Origin: Sporodiniella umbellata
Lineage: Eukaryota; Mucoromycota; Mucoromycetes; Mucorales; Rhizopodaceae
Assembly: GCA_025677835.1 (NCBI GenBank)
Contig: JAIXMR010000092.1
Coordinates: 1-64,000 of the forward strand
DNA: 64,000 nt
Direction: 5' to 3'
Part shown: positions 31,820 through 46,234 of the stretch, in pieces
Position numbering within the stretch: the first letter of the stretch is position 1
How the letters are laid out: every line of letters starts with the position of its first letter
Notes under the pieces: model-generated
Databases searched by the model: none
What the model was told of the DNA's origin: nothing
The model's input: only the letters and a program-made list of their open reading frames with translations
Made by a program: the position numbers and the translations under genes

Positions 31820-34800
31820 ATGACTGATACTTTTAGCATTGTACTCCATCGGTTTCTATCACATACCCAGTCTTCTAAAAAGGGTAAAGGAAAGGTACAG
31901 CACAACTTTTTGTCTGCTTTGTCTGGCGGGACAGACAAAGCAAGCTGGGACGTTTCCTTACAGAAGTTCAGTCAATCGGTAAATGAAGATTCATGCCCAT
32001 TGCAAGAAAAGATAGGTAAAAAAAAATCAAATGTCTATCCTTTAGCACTCTTTGGTTAATTTCTTCTTTAGGTTCAGCCAATATTGCTTTTGACCACAAC
32101 ATCAAATTTAACATCCCCAAAGCACCTTTTCACGAAAAAAAAAAGCAGCTATCAACAAAAAATGAAACCTCAGAAAAAAAGCATACAACGCCTGCCGTTT
32201 ACGACCGCGATTGGCTATACATGTAATGCCTTAAAACAACAAGATTGTTTGTCTTATTTTAATAGAAACGCTTCGCAATACGCGACAGAAAATCCCCAAT
32301 TTCTTTGTGCAGATATTTTTACAACGTTAAGATCGGGTCAAGAGGACATTGAGACACACCTGGTAGATAGTTTGGGATACACAGCGCTTGATTTTATTCA
32401 AGAGTTGTTGGCCAATCGGGAAACTATTGTTCATAACATTTTAAGAATGGTAATACACTAACAGTAACAGCTAAAAAAAAAAGCGCTTAAACTTCGGAAT
32501 AGTCTGACTATGATGAACAGCAACAGACTAATAAACCTGTTCATGTGGAGTCAAAACGACCTATATATGGTACACAACTGACTATCCAGTCTGAAAAAGA
32601 AATGAAACAAGAGAAACGGCTTAGAAAAGAGCAGAAGAAAGCAAACAAAAACAAAGAAGGTATGTGTATACATATGCAAAAGTATAGATGTAGTCTAATT
32701 CCTGTTTCGAAGAGGATGCATTTTCTGTATCAATGGGAATTCTGGGATTTGATGGACGTGATTTAAAACAAGCTAGAGAAGAAGCTTTGACGACTGCTAG
32801 TCAAGCACCTTTGTTCAGCTCTAACAACAAGTCGGCATCTACCCCTCAGTACCCTCATGTCTATCAGTCCGGTTCATCAGGGACTACTTTGTCTTTATTT
32901 GGGACCCGCTTTGCATTGCCTGTAGGTACAGAGCGCGTAGAGTATAACGACTATGAAGAAACTACAATCCCTGTTCCCAAACAAGCGCCAGTTCGAACAG
33001 GGGAAAGGCGTGTTCAAATAGCTGAAATGGATAGCTTAGCAAGAAATGCTTTTAAAGTAAATATCTAGATTATGCTTACAGCGTTTTATTTACCAGCTTA
33101 AATAGGCTTACGATACTCTTAATCGAGTCCAATCTATTGTATATCCCATTGCATATAAAACAGATGAGAACATGCTTGTTTGTGCTCCTACTGGTGCTGT
33201 AAGTTTGTCTTTTATTTTTTGTTTTATTTGTAAATTCACTAAAGTCTGTATAGGGTAAAACAGATGTAGCTATGCTAACTGTTCTTCGTTGCTTGACCAA
33301 GTATTGCTCTCCTCCGCCTAGAATGGGCACGTCTGACGTTGATTTTGAAATAGCCAAAAACGAATTCAAAATTGTATACGTGGCTCCTATGAAAGCATTG
33401 GCAGCGGAAATTGTAGACAAAATGCAAAAAAGACTTAAGTTTTTGGGGGTCAAAGTACGAGAATTAACGGGTGATATGCAATTGACAAAAGCCGAGATCC
33501 ATGAGACTCAGTTTATTGTTACCACGCCTGAAAAATGGGATGTAATCACTCGAAAAGGAACAGGAGATGTAGAACTAACACAAAAAGTAAAACTATTAAT
33601 CATTGATGAAGTACATCTTTTAAATGAAGATCGTGGTGCCGTTATTGAAACAATTATTGCAAGAACGCTTCGACAAGTAGAGTCAAGTCAGTCTTTAATT
33701 CGCATTGTTGGGCTGTCCGCTACCTTACCTAATTATGTTGATGTTGCATCTTTCTTGAGGTTTTTTTTTTTTTTTTTTTTTTTGAAAAACATGTTGTTAA
33801 TAACGACAATTTAGAGTGAACCCCTATCAAGGCCTGTTTTACTTTGACGGTGGCTTCCGCCCTGTACCTCTTGAACAGCACTTCTTAGGAATTAAGGGAA
33901 AGCCCAATACAAACGCCTCAAATGAAAAAATGAACAAAGCTTGCTTTGAAAAAGTAGCTGATCTTGTTAAAGAGGGTCATCAAGTGATGGTTTTTGTACA
34001 TGCTCGAAAAGATACTGTAAATACTGCTCAAATGCTAAGAGAAGAAGTCGCCACTGAAGGCATAGGCGGTATGAAAAAAAGCATGTGATTTGTGTCTACA
34101 TTTTGTCTCACAGAACAACCTTAGAATATTTCGACTGTATTGACGCTCCAAACTATTCTACATTTAAGAAAGACATAGTCAGATCACGTAACAAAGAAAT
34201 GAAAGACCTATTTTCGTTCGGTTTTGGCATCCATCATGCCGGTATGCTTCGATCGGATCGAACTATGACAGAGCGTATGTTTGCAGACGGGTCAATCAAA
34301 GTTCTTTGCTGTACTGCTACTTTGGCTTGGGGTGTAAACTTGCCTGCTTATGCTGTAGTAATTAAAGGAACGCAGGTGTATGACTCTAACAAAGGAAGCT
34401 ACGTTGATCTCTCTATTCTTGATGTTCTTCAAATATTTGGTCGTGCAGGTCGCCCTCAATATGAAACACATGGCGTTGGATACATCTTGACTACACACGA
34501 TAAACTCTCTCATTACATATCGGCTATCACTCAGCAGCATCCAATAGAATCCAAGTTTATTGAAAACATTGTAGACAATCTAAACGCTGAAATTTCGCTT
34601 GGGACGGTCACCAATACCAGTGAGGCAGTAGCTTGGCTAAGCTATACTTATCTTTTTGTACGTATGAAAAAGAATCCGATGGTATATGGTATGCAACACT
34701 CTGAACCAGTGGAAGATCCGCTTTTGGGAAGAAAACGATATGAAATTATCTCTTTGGCTGCGCGAAAACTAGCCGATTCTCAAATGATCCTGTATGATGA

Positions 34801-37361
34801 AACCGAGGGTTACTTGATCCCTAGAGATTTAGGACGTATTGCCTCAAACTTTTATATTAGCCATAAAAGTATCGAAACATTTAACTCTCTTATGAAAAAA
34901 CGTATGACCGAAGCAGATGTATTGGCCATGATGAGTAGAAGCTCAGAATTTGAACAGATCAAGTCTAGAGAAACAGAACATAAAGAGCTGAAAAAGCTTT
35001 TTGAAAGTACCTGTGCATGTGATATCAAGGTAAAAAGCACAAAAATATTAAAGAAAATGTGAATTTTTAACACGAAAATTCTAGGGTGGGCCAGAAGATT
35101 CCCAAGGAAAAGTCAACATTCTACTTCAATCGTATATATCAAATGCGTATATTGACGACTTTGCACTTGTATCAGATTCTGCTTATGTTGTTCAGAATGC
35201 AGGACGTATAGCCCGTGCCCTTTTCGAAATCGCCTTAAACCGACAGTGGGGTTCGACGGCCTCTGTTTTGCTCGATATAACCAAAGCTGTTGATAAGCGT
35301 ATGTGGACCTTTCAGCACCCTTTGCGTCAGACCAACCTATCCAAGGAAGTTATTATGAAACTTGAAAATCGTGGAGATGAAGCATCAATTGAAGAAATGA
35401 GGGAAATGCAACCCCAAGACCTTGCAGATTTAGTACAAAGCAATCCACAGACAGGCATGGCAATTTCCAAAGCCGTGGATCAATTTCCTTTACTTTCAGT
35501 AGAGGCTCGTATGGCTCCTCTTACTAGGAATATACTTTCTATTGAACTGACTCTAACACCTGATTTTGTGTGGAGCGATCGTATTCATGGGGCTGTGGAG
35601 CCATGGTATGTTTGGATTGAGGATGCAGAAACTGAAGAAGTATATTGTTCACAGTATATTGCAATATACAAAAAGCAACTAGGAGAACCTGTAAAAGTCC
35701 TGTTTACTGTACCGCTAGTAGAGCCTATACCTTCAGAACTTTACGTACGTACCGTGTCCGATCGATGGATGGGTGCTGAGACAGAGGTAGTTCTTTCTCT
35801 AGAAAACTTGGTCCTACCTACTCTTGAACCGTCTCACAGAGAACTCTTACCTCTAAACCCCTTACCAATCAAGGCGTTAAAAAACGAAGAATACGAGAGC
35901 ATACTTTTCAGGCAACAAAAAACTCATTTTGACCCAATCGAAACGCAACTATTCCATACTGTTTATCATACGGATCAAGACATCTTGCTGGGTGCACCTA
36001 TAGGTGCTAATAAGGCAACGGTGACTAATTTGGCAGCCTATGCTGCTTTTAGGGACCGTCCCAATTCCAAAATAGTGTATTTATCTTCCAAAAGAGGGCA
36101 GTCCCGAGAGCGCATGCAAGAATGGAGTAGACAGTGGAAAAACAAGAAACAAGCTGACCTTTCAAGCCCTACTCAAAAAATTGACATTGCTAGTGCTGAT
36201 ATTATTTTTTGTACTCCTAGCACATCAAATCAATGGGAAGAAAGTGTTGCTGATAAAGTATCCCTTGTGATTATTGATTCTATTCATTTGCTAGAAGAAG
36301 ACTTTGGAATTGAGATGACTGTGTCTCGAATCAAGCACTTAACTATACAAAACAAAGTGCGCATTCTAGCCCTATCCGTCCCTCTTGCAAATGCGGTAGA
36401 TATGGCGGAATGGCTAGGTATTGATAAAAATACAGGCCTATTCAACTTTCCGCCAACTGCATACCCGCTTGAAGTTCATATTAATGGGTTCCCTGGCAAA
36501 TTCTATGGCCCGCGTATGGCTATGATGAACAAGCCCACATATGCAGCTATTAAGGCCCATTCACACAATCAGCCTGCAATTGTATTTACACCATCCCGCC
36601 GACAGATCAAACAGACTGCACTTGAACTAATTGCCTACTGTGGACTAGAAAACGATCCACGACAATGGCTAAACATGAGTGATGTCGATTTTGATATGCT
36701 TCACGTTGATGACGAATTATTACAAATGACACTTAGTTTTGGGATTGGTGTTTATCATTTGGGTTTAGGAAGAAATGATGCCAAAACAGTAAAGGAGCTT
36801 TACATGAACAGTAAAATCCAGGTATTACTTGTTACGAGCGATTTAGCTTGGCAGCTGGACTCGCGTATCTCAGCTCATCTGGTTGTGATAAAGGGAACTG
36901 AGTATTACAAAAGTGACGGAGATCAGTTTGTAGACTTCCCTATGGCAAATCTATTACAAATGATGAGTAAGGCAGGCGGCCTGTCTGAAGATATTGGTGT
37001 TGTTCGTATATTTGCCCAAGAAAACCGAAAAAATTTCTATCAAACATTTTTGCGTGATCCTCTCCCTATCGAGTCGAGTCTTCATAAACATTTAGACCTC
37101 AGGACAGAGATTCTGAGTGGCCGAATCAAGAACAAGCAGGATGCTGTTGACTTTCTTACTTGGACCTTTATGTATCGTCGTTTGACACAAAATCCAAACT
37201 TCTATGGCTTAGAGGGTAACATGGACAAATACTTGACTAAATTGGTCAATCAAGCCACAGAGAGTCTTGTACAAGATGAGCTGATAGATATTGAGGATAG
37301 CTTCAAATTGAGGCCTGCTAAAAATAAGGCCACAACAACAGACGAGGCTGCTGGTCCATAA
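31820..37361 (+). CDS. Ski2-like tandem helicase, Slh1/ASCC3/Mug81 type
   Basis: Ten exons: 31820-32015, 32072-32222, 32266-32449, 32503-32659, 32713-33056, 33106-33198, 33254-33759, 33815-34068, 34125-35029, 35085-37361. They total 1,688 aa. After an N-terminal region, cassette 1 is intact: APTGAGKT at about 371-378 (split by an intron), DEVH near 493, [15 protein letters not shown] and [11 protein letters not shown] winged helix and the first Sec63 module ([17 protein letters not shown] onward) follow. Cassette 2 is degenerate: [10 protein letters not shown] in place of GxGKT near 1234, DSIH near 1328, LSVPLANA in place of SAT, and QMMSKAGG in place of the arginine-finger motif. The protein ends shortly after it ([16 protein letters not shown]). 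Slh1/ASCC3 splits collided ribosomes as part of the RQT/ASC-1 complex; Brr2 is the spliceosomal relative. The usual second Sec63 module is absent. Confidence 0.9.
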
Positions 37362-37435
37362 AGCAAACATATTAAATAAACTGGCTCAAGATCAAGATAG
37401 ATCTTTATTTTCAAACCTATAAACGTTAGCTAATT

Positions 37436-38068
37436 ATGTTTCTTATATCGCAAGGTTTTGTAGCGAGTTGGTATTTTGTGTTTTTACATCATCTTCTATA
37501 CTCTTTAACTTTGATGTTTCAAATTGCTCCAGTTTTCTTTTTATATCTGATCGCCCTGTTTTACAAAAACAAGATAGGCCTACTTACTCAGGCACCAATT
37601 GAATGTACGTTATCTGTTTTACCAATGTATTATTTTCTTGTATTTTTTTGAGCCGAACTATTCTGTATCAGAAGTATACCATTTGAGATGTGGCAAAAAG
37701 TTGCTTGTAGTTATGTTGGTTTTATAGGAGCCTTACCACCGTTGGTGGTGTCATTATCTCTTGGGGCTCGGGTTTAAAACAAAAGGGGAATTGCTGTCTT
37801 TCGAGATCGTTTTTTTTTTTTGTTTTGCTTTGTACTTGTGCATCTTTTTTATTATTGCTTTTTGCTTCTACTGAGGTAACGTATTTTCAGTGAAAAAGTG
37901 TCAAGCTTGCAAACATTAATCAAGAGCTATGATCAACGACACTTGACTTTACATGCTTATAAAGATAGATTTGCTCTGCATACACTTTTATCTATAGCAC
38001 AAATAGTTAAAAGGATTTATGCACTCATTGAGCCACGAAAGAAGAGCGAGTCAAAAGACGGTATTTAG
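37436..38068 (+). CDS. Tentative small membrane-protein gene
   Basis: Three coding-like segments, 37436-37608, 37672-37749 and 37891-38068, can be joined in phase to 142 aa, but with weak donors (GTTATC, GTCATT). Segment 1 is hydrophobic (FLHHLLYSLTLMFQIAPVFF). Segment 2 reads IPFEMWQKVACSYVGFIGA. Segment 3 reads EKVSSLQTLIKSYDQRHLTL, then a helix and a Lys/Glu-rich end. The third segment and part of the second look clearly protein-like, but the family is not recognised and the exon joins are provisional. It lies between the helicase and GAPDH, and converges with the latter. Confidence 0.35.
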
Positions 38069-38336
38069 AGTACAATAAAAAAAAAAAAGAGGGAGTTTAT
38101 TTGGTTTTTACATATACATTATGTGATCACATAGAATTAACATATTAAAAAAATTACGTAGTAGGAGTCCATAGTTGAAATTTCAAGAGGGTTGTTGGTT
38201 GAGAAATGAAAAAAAAAAAAAAAGAGATGAAGGATTGACAGGGTTGATTTGATTTTTTTCGTTTTTGTCGTTTTACTTTTTTTTTGAGATGTTGGGTACT
38301 TTTTTTTTTTGAGTTATTCAGTGTTTGAATGGGTAT

Positions 38337-39770
<1,434 letters not shown>

Positions 39771-42700
39771 TTTTTCTTTGTGGTACTCTGTGTCTCCTAA
39801 TCCGCGTTTCTTTTATTTCCTTATTGTTACATTTGCTGGTCAGGCGTAAAATTCATTACCAGAAACCGCGTCTATTTTGACTCCACGTGCTACAGATAGG
39901 TCAAGTGTTAACCTCACTCAACCCCCAAAAGCCTCGTCTTTGGGGTACAGCTCAAAAACAATAGCTTGTTCTTGCTATGTATAACGCTTATTGTTTACGC
40001 GTTTGTGTACCTATATTTTTTTCTTAAAAAAATCGAACACTTAAAAAAAACGTACGTTTTACAGGCAAAATAATAAGACCAAAAAAAAAAAAAAAAAAAA
40101 CAGCAGACACCTCTCCGCCTTGACTTGTGTTGTGATCATTTCGTTTTATTTTCCGGCACTCAGTTCCATTTCATCTTCCTACTCACTATATGCTTATGGC
40201 GTGACTCTAAAAAAACAATAAAGTTCCTGAATAGGTTTTCCGTCAACAATAAAGTTCCAAAACAAGCCTCCGGATTTTTTATAAGCCCTATCAATCGAAA
40301 CTGAGTAGACTGTGCTTTGCATACAACCTCATATTACGATAGATAAAATGCAAACTAAGATGACAGCATGTTGTCTTTTGTTTACTGAAAGATTCATTGA
40401 GCACTTGCAAAATAAATACAGGCTTTTATACGGTTGCTCCTACAGCCTTATCTTTTGATACAACTGGTGAAATGGGTTTTGGTTTAGTGGAGGTATCAGG
40501 CGATAAGTTCTATTTTTACTACTCTAAAAAAAAAAGATACAGTAATACAGTTTCGCCCAAAAAGCCATCAACAACTAATATATACACACTTATCAGAAGG
40601 TAAGACTATCTTCTAAAAGTGGAAGACGTATGACAATTCTGAATGGTTGTTTGCTTTTTTATTTATTTCAGAGATTTATAGCTATCATTATTTTCGTCTT
40701 TTTCTAACAGATGCTCTTGTACTTTACAAACACCTTCGACAATCACCACAACGCACTTTTGTTTTGTTTTGTTTTGTTTTTTTTTAGAAATGAGCAAACC
40801 AATCGCACATCTATCAATATCTACAATAAGCCAAAATTTCTATAAACTGCCAATACGGAGAATATAATAGAAAAAAATGTATAAGCATTAATTGAATTCT
40901 AGTTATGCAGGTTTATTTATTGTCTACTCTATATTTTAAAGGCTATGGCGCAGTTTGTATATATATGTACATCCCTTTAACGCCCCCACTCTAGTAGGCG
41001 CACACTCTTGGTGAGACATACAATTTCAAATGCCGTCTACTCTACCTCAATCTTCTGGCAGGATCACTTGTTCATCAAGTTTGAAGCTATTTCCTTTTAG
41101 TAAAAAAAAACCCATCAAATTTTCTTAGCTCATATGACACCAAATATTTACTTTGGTTTTTGTTTGAAACGCACAGTATTTCCAAAAAGATGTTGTAGAT
41201 TAACATATAGATTGTACTATAAATTGATTTTGGAGATATTGTATTATTGTTCTGAAACACACAAATAGATGTAGTGCTCTTATTCAAAGTGTACTCAACA
41301 CAAGCAAAACGAAGCATATACCACTCATCTTTACTTGGTTTTATAGAGATAAAGAAGAGCAGAAAATAAAGCAAAGAAAAATGTTGCGATATAATAGTTA
41401 GAAATAAGGTTGACTAATAATATAGATAATTGTACAATACTTGTTGACGAAACAATTAACTTTCTATACATCTTGTGAAATATTTTTTTTTTTGTTATTG
41501 TTGCGTAAAAGTTCTTTATCGAGAATTCTGTAGTATTCAAACAACCACAATGTACAACTGACACAACCTTCCCCTTTTGTATTACATAGTTCAAACTATC
41601 AATTTATCTAAGTGTAAGCCTAGAACTTGGTTACATCCCTTTTGAAGTAAACCCGTCTATGTACAGCTATTTGCTTTCATAGTTTGCTCATATTCGTTAA
41701 ATAAAAACGTATGTACCAAAAAACACTCTATATGCGGAATGTTGTATTGTATAATTTTCTTCAGTTTTTTTTTTTTTTGGTTGTTAAAAACCCCACTCAT
41801 TAATAACCAGCAAATGCACTTTAACAATCAAGAAACTCTATTATTTCAAGATTTTAAGCGAGACAGTATCCATTTATTTGATTGACTTGGAAAAGTTTAT
41901 TTGTATAAATTTCTTTTAAACTAAAACAGCAGTCTCCAGTGTGACATAAAATATATTATTAAAACTTGTGTGTAATAGAGTCTTTATTGTTTGATGTTTA
42001 TACAAAGAGCAAAACACTGACAACTTTCATGCTAGATGTGTAGTTTAGATGCATTCTTAAAAAAAATACTATGTGCTGCCATTAAGCTAAATGTAATGCC
42101 ATAAGTAAATTTTTCACACAGTTTATAAACTACAGCTCTTTATGCAGGCAACTGCTTATTTTGGCCTTTATTCCAGCTTACAGGAGTTCCAGAGGGTATG
42201 CATTTGCTATTAGGCAAAGTTTATTTATAAATAGGGCGTTTGAACTCTAAATTTTTTAAAAGGTGAAAAAGAAAACAAAAGCAATCGTAATGTTAATGGT
42301 GTATTATGCTTTCAAATACGCTTTCTACATTTACAGCCATTACCTTGGCTCGCTAGTATAGATAAAGAACTACGGTGCTCGTTTTAGGTCCCTACAAATA
42401 AAATAAATATTTGAGTTGCCGATTAAAACTCTATCGGCTTGTATAAACACGAGGCGCGAAAAAAAGACGCGCATTTCCTCACAAATTCTAAGATTTTTTT
42501 TCAGCTTTTTTTTAAACAATGCGTGTACTGAAAAGGAGATTTCCGATCAAAGAAAATGTGGGCTGAAAATATATATGGAAAAAAAAGGGGAACACGATTT
42601 CGTAGTAGGAAACAAATCAATTCTTTATAAGTTTTTAGATACAAACACTTTAGTATTCAGTCATTTACACTTTCTGCTAATATGCTTGAATAAGCTAGTC

Positions 42701-43179
42701 AACTATGAAGTAGGATGCAGGTTAAAATGACGGGAGTTTTTTTTTTTTTTTTTTTTTTTTTTGCAATCCTTTACAGGTTTTTTCTCAAGTTAGTACCAAA
42801 CACAGAAAGGTGTTCCGGTGACTATACTTGCCTTATTAGAAGTAACACGAAGAAAGGCAAAACTCAACAGATGAAAGGAAGCATCTTGAAAAAGCATAAA
42901 GGAATCTGATGGCTTTTATTTTTTTCAACGTCATTTAGCAGGCCAGGTGAGTTAAATAAAGTATTCATACTTTATAAATTCAACCTTATTGTCTTACCCA
43001 GGGTTAACTGCATTATATCTGCCTATAATAGCCACAATTGTTTGTACTATTTTCATTGTTCAAATGATTCTTAGAATCAACTCCAGTTTCAGAAGATACT
43101 TGGGGTGTTTAGGTTGACTCATTGAGCTTTAATGCTGTTATACAAAGTATCCTCTTTTAGAAATTATATAATTTTTTAT
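39771..43179. other. Gene-poor AT-rich region
   Basis: About 3.4 kb with short, low-complexity ORFs only (40397 and 42416 on +, 41087 and 41331 on -). The stretch at 40415-40520 reads protein-like (TGFYTVAPTALSFDTTGEMG) but could not be extended. Poly-A/T tracts lie at 40081 and 42739. No RNA gene is recognised. Confidence 0.45.
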
Positions 43180-44000
43180 TATAACTAGAAAGTGAAAAGC
43201 TGTTGGATGTAAATACATTTTTAAGTGAATTTGTGCACAAACTGTGAAGGTTATCTTCTTGACCTCATTAAATTAGAGTGTATTATGAAAGAGCATGACA
43301 TTAAAGATTTGGATAGTCTAAATGATATTTTAACTGAGTATTTTCAAAGAATCAAGAAAAAAACGACCTTACAGGATGTTGTTCAACAAATAGAAAATAG
43401 AGCAGAAAACAATGTAAATAAACCACAACTGCCACAACAACAGCAACCAAATTCGCCACTATAACTACCTATATTCATAGACAATATTGATATGAATGGG
43501 TATTTTCAACTAGAAAGTAGCGATATGGAGTGTGATGTTGAGGAAATACTAAAAAGAAACTCAAACCTAAAAAGAGTATACCAAGTCTAGCCAAGACAAA
43601 GAATTAAAAAATATTATAGGTAAAGTGAAAAGAAACTACAAAAAATTGAAAAGCAATGACTATAGACAAAGAATATACAAAGATAATAGGCGAACCATAT
43701 ATTTATTTGCTGATGTGTATGAAAGGTTCTTGAAAGAAGATACTATGAAAATTATAGACAACACTTGTAGATTATATGATAGCAACAAGTATAGATTCAT
43801 AAAAAAACATAGAGATATACAGTATGACAAGAAATGACACTGTGATAGACTACAGTAAATACATTTACACTATATATACATTTAAGAATTTGAAAAAAGA
43901 AAGGATAGATACTCTAGAACAACAGCTACAAAATATGATTACTGAAGAAAAGAGCAAGTCTGAAAATACACTGAATAAAGCACAAGTCTATACCCAGTAA
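43180..44000 (+). pseudogene. Broken, very AT-rich coding remnant of unknown family
   Basis: Three coding-like blocks follow each other. The first runs from 43225 (CTNCEGYLLDLIKLECIM, then HDIKDLDSLNDILTEYF and a Gln/Pro tract) to a TAA near 43462, and continues in the same frame (IFIDNIDMNGYFQLESSDME) to a TAG. The second, in another frame from 43625, reads IYLFADVYERFLKEDTMK. The third, to about 44000, includes NLKKERIDTLEQQLQNMI. The encoded peptides are Lys/Asn/Ile/Tyr-rich, unlike the neighbouring genes. No splice pattern restores one frame. It could be a degraded lineage-specific gene or inserted foreign DNA; the family was not recognised. Confidence 0.4.
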
Positions 44001-44379
44001 GTAGAACCAATATTCCATTCCCAATGGATCATTTTGTTAATAATCGGTTATGTTTATCAAACAATCACTAAAATATTATTCGAGTGAACAAATTATAAAA
44101 ACTGACAAAAAAAGAAAAAGGTTATATATCTGTGTAATGCGTACTGTATTTGCTTATGGCTTGCTGATTTTTTGAGAGCTATAGTTTGCATCTAGACATG
44201 TACTCAAAACAAAAGAAGTTATGTCAATACGATCACTGGGAGAGTTTGTATCTTGACATAGCTATCTGTTATTATCGTCTTTACTAGGCGTGTTAACACA
44301 CTCTTGTAAATAGTAGAAGCAGGAAGCCTTGAATTATTATGTTACATTTATTTTAAAAGCTTTGAGTTTTTGACTTGTT

Positions 44380-46234
44380 TTACAAACGGGCTCTCGATTT
44401 CTGCTCAGCCTTACTCCATTCTCTGACTTGCCGTCTCAGTATTTTCCCACTAGGACTTTTTGGGATAGTATTTACAAACCTAATACCACCGCGAAGTCTC
44501 TTGTGGTTTGTAACATTTTTTTCAATGTAGCTTATAATATGTTCAGACGTCTTTTGGTTTTGCTGAACATTGGCCTGAGTAACCACATAAGCCCTAGGAA
44601 TTTCTGTAGCTTGGGCTTCATCGTACACACCTATTACACAGCAATCGGCTACAATATCCATACTCATCAAAACAGCCTCCAATTCGGCAGGGGCTACCTG
44701 ATATCCCTTATATTTAATTAGTTCCTTAATGCGGTCGACAATACGGAACTCATTAACTGTGGAATCAAATTTCCCAATATCGCCAGTACGTAGCCACCCG
44801 TCGGAAGTAAAAATTTCTGCATTTGCCTTTGGATTGTCAAAATAGCCCTTCATCATGGTTGGGCCGCGAAACAGAAGCTCTCCCTCTTGATTAGCTCCCA
44901 AATCTAAAATTATCAATAGATAAGGAGCATGGTCTGTATTAGAAAACCTCTGTGTATGTATTTACATATATACCTTTTCCTTCTTCGTCCACAATTTTAC
45001 ATTCGACGTTTGGAAACAAAACACCGATACATCCTAGATAAAAAAATTAAATATCAAAGGCATTAAGAAAAAAATTACCTGGGGAATGGTTTTCGGCATT
45101 TTGAAAAATAACACCAGAGGTTGTCTCTGTCATTCCGTACCTGAACCAGTGAATTAGAATTGCTTTTGTCTTATATTTCATTCTTACCCTTGTCTTACTA
45201 ACGAAGGAATGCGTTTTGTGAGGGAGTCTATATGTCCTTCACTCAATGGTGCGGCTCCACAGCCTATATCCTTAATAGAGCTAAGATCGTATTTGGAAAC
45301 TATTGGCGATTTGGCTAGATGAACTGCTACGGGGGGCACAATAACAGCAGAAGTAATTCTGTATTTTTCAATTAATTGACACATGAGCTCCAAATCGTAA
45401 CGGCTCATAATAACTACAGGAATCACCTTGTAGAACGCCATTAAAATGAGAGAGTTCAACCCATAGATATGGTAAAAAGGTAAAAATCCCAGTGTACATT
45501 CATTTGCAGTCTCTTCTTTTTCTAATTCTCCAGTAATATAAAGCATCGTTTGGGCAATAAAGTTTTTATGTGTCAGCATGACCCCTTTAGCTAAGCCGGT
45601 AGTTCCACTAGAGTAGCAAATGAAAGCGACATCGTCGGCCTCACTTTTTCTATTTGCTTTTTCAATTGGTTTGTTATGAGAAATGGAGCGGAAAGGTCGA
45701 CACCCATCAACCTCTCGATCCCCAAACAAAAAAATACGGCTGCGTAGATTCCCAATTTTTTCCCAAATTTTTGAAAGAATAGGCAATAAAGCTGGGGTTG
45801 TCACAAGTGTTGTGGCCTTACAGTTTCTAATCTGGTGTTCAAATTCCGGTGATGTGTACGCAGGATTTCTACACAAATTCAACATGATTAGTTCATGTTA
45901 ATATAGAAAGCTCATTGACAACATACCCCGGGCTTATCGTACATCTTGCGGCTAGAAGAGAAAAGTAAAGAATTGGGTGATCAAGGTGGTTTGGAGCAAA
46001 TATAGCTACTGTCTCTCCTTCTTTCAGCCCCACATTATTTCTCCATCCAGACGCCAGACGAGAAGATGACTCAAGAACGTTGTTCCAGCTATAGTGTTTA
46101 CCCGTCTCTCCATCTATGAATAAAGGCTTATTGAGATCTTTGGTTTTGTTTTTTTCATTAGGTGTAGTAAAAAAGGAGTAGATATCCGAGTTTGGAATAG
46201 GGACTGATGAAAAGTTTGACTTGAAAATCACCAT
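44380..46234 (-). CDS. 4-coumarate:CoA ligase-like acyl-CoA synthetase, likely peroxisomal
   Basis: Five exons, 46234-45927, 45868-45188, 45140-45079, 45033-44974 and 44903-44380, give 544 aa, the usual 4CL length. Adenylation motifs are clear: CYSSGTTGLAKGVMLTHKN (P-loop), LPFYHIYGL, YGMTETTSG, DGWLRTGDIG, IKYKGYQVAPAELE, and the catalytic Lys in PKSPSGKILRR. The enzyme adenylates a carboxylic acid and transfers it to coenzyme A. The last three residues, Ala-Arg-Leu, fit a PTS1 signal, so import into peroxisomes and a role in activating fatty or aryl acids is likely. The start is the Met of MVIFKSNFSS; the frame is open further upstream. Every exon junction rebuilds a conserved motif. Confidence 0.92.

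Noticed and set aside
34055..34130. Frameshift in the Slh1-type helicase near 34070
   Set aside because: A GTATGA...CCTTAG intron (34069-34124) restores the frame and rebuilds the expected motif order.
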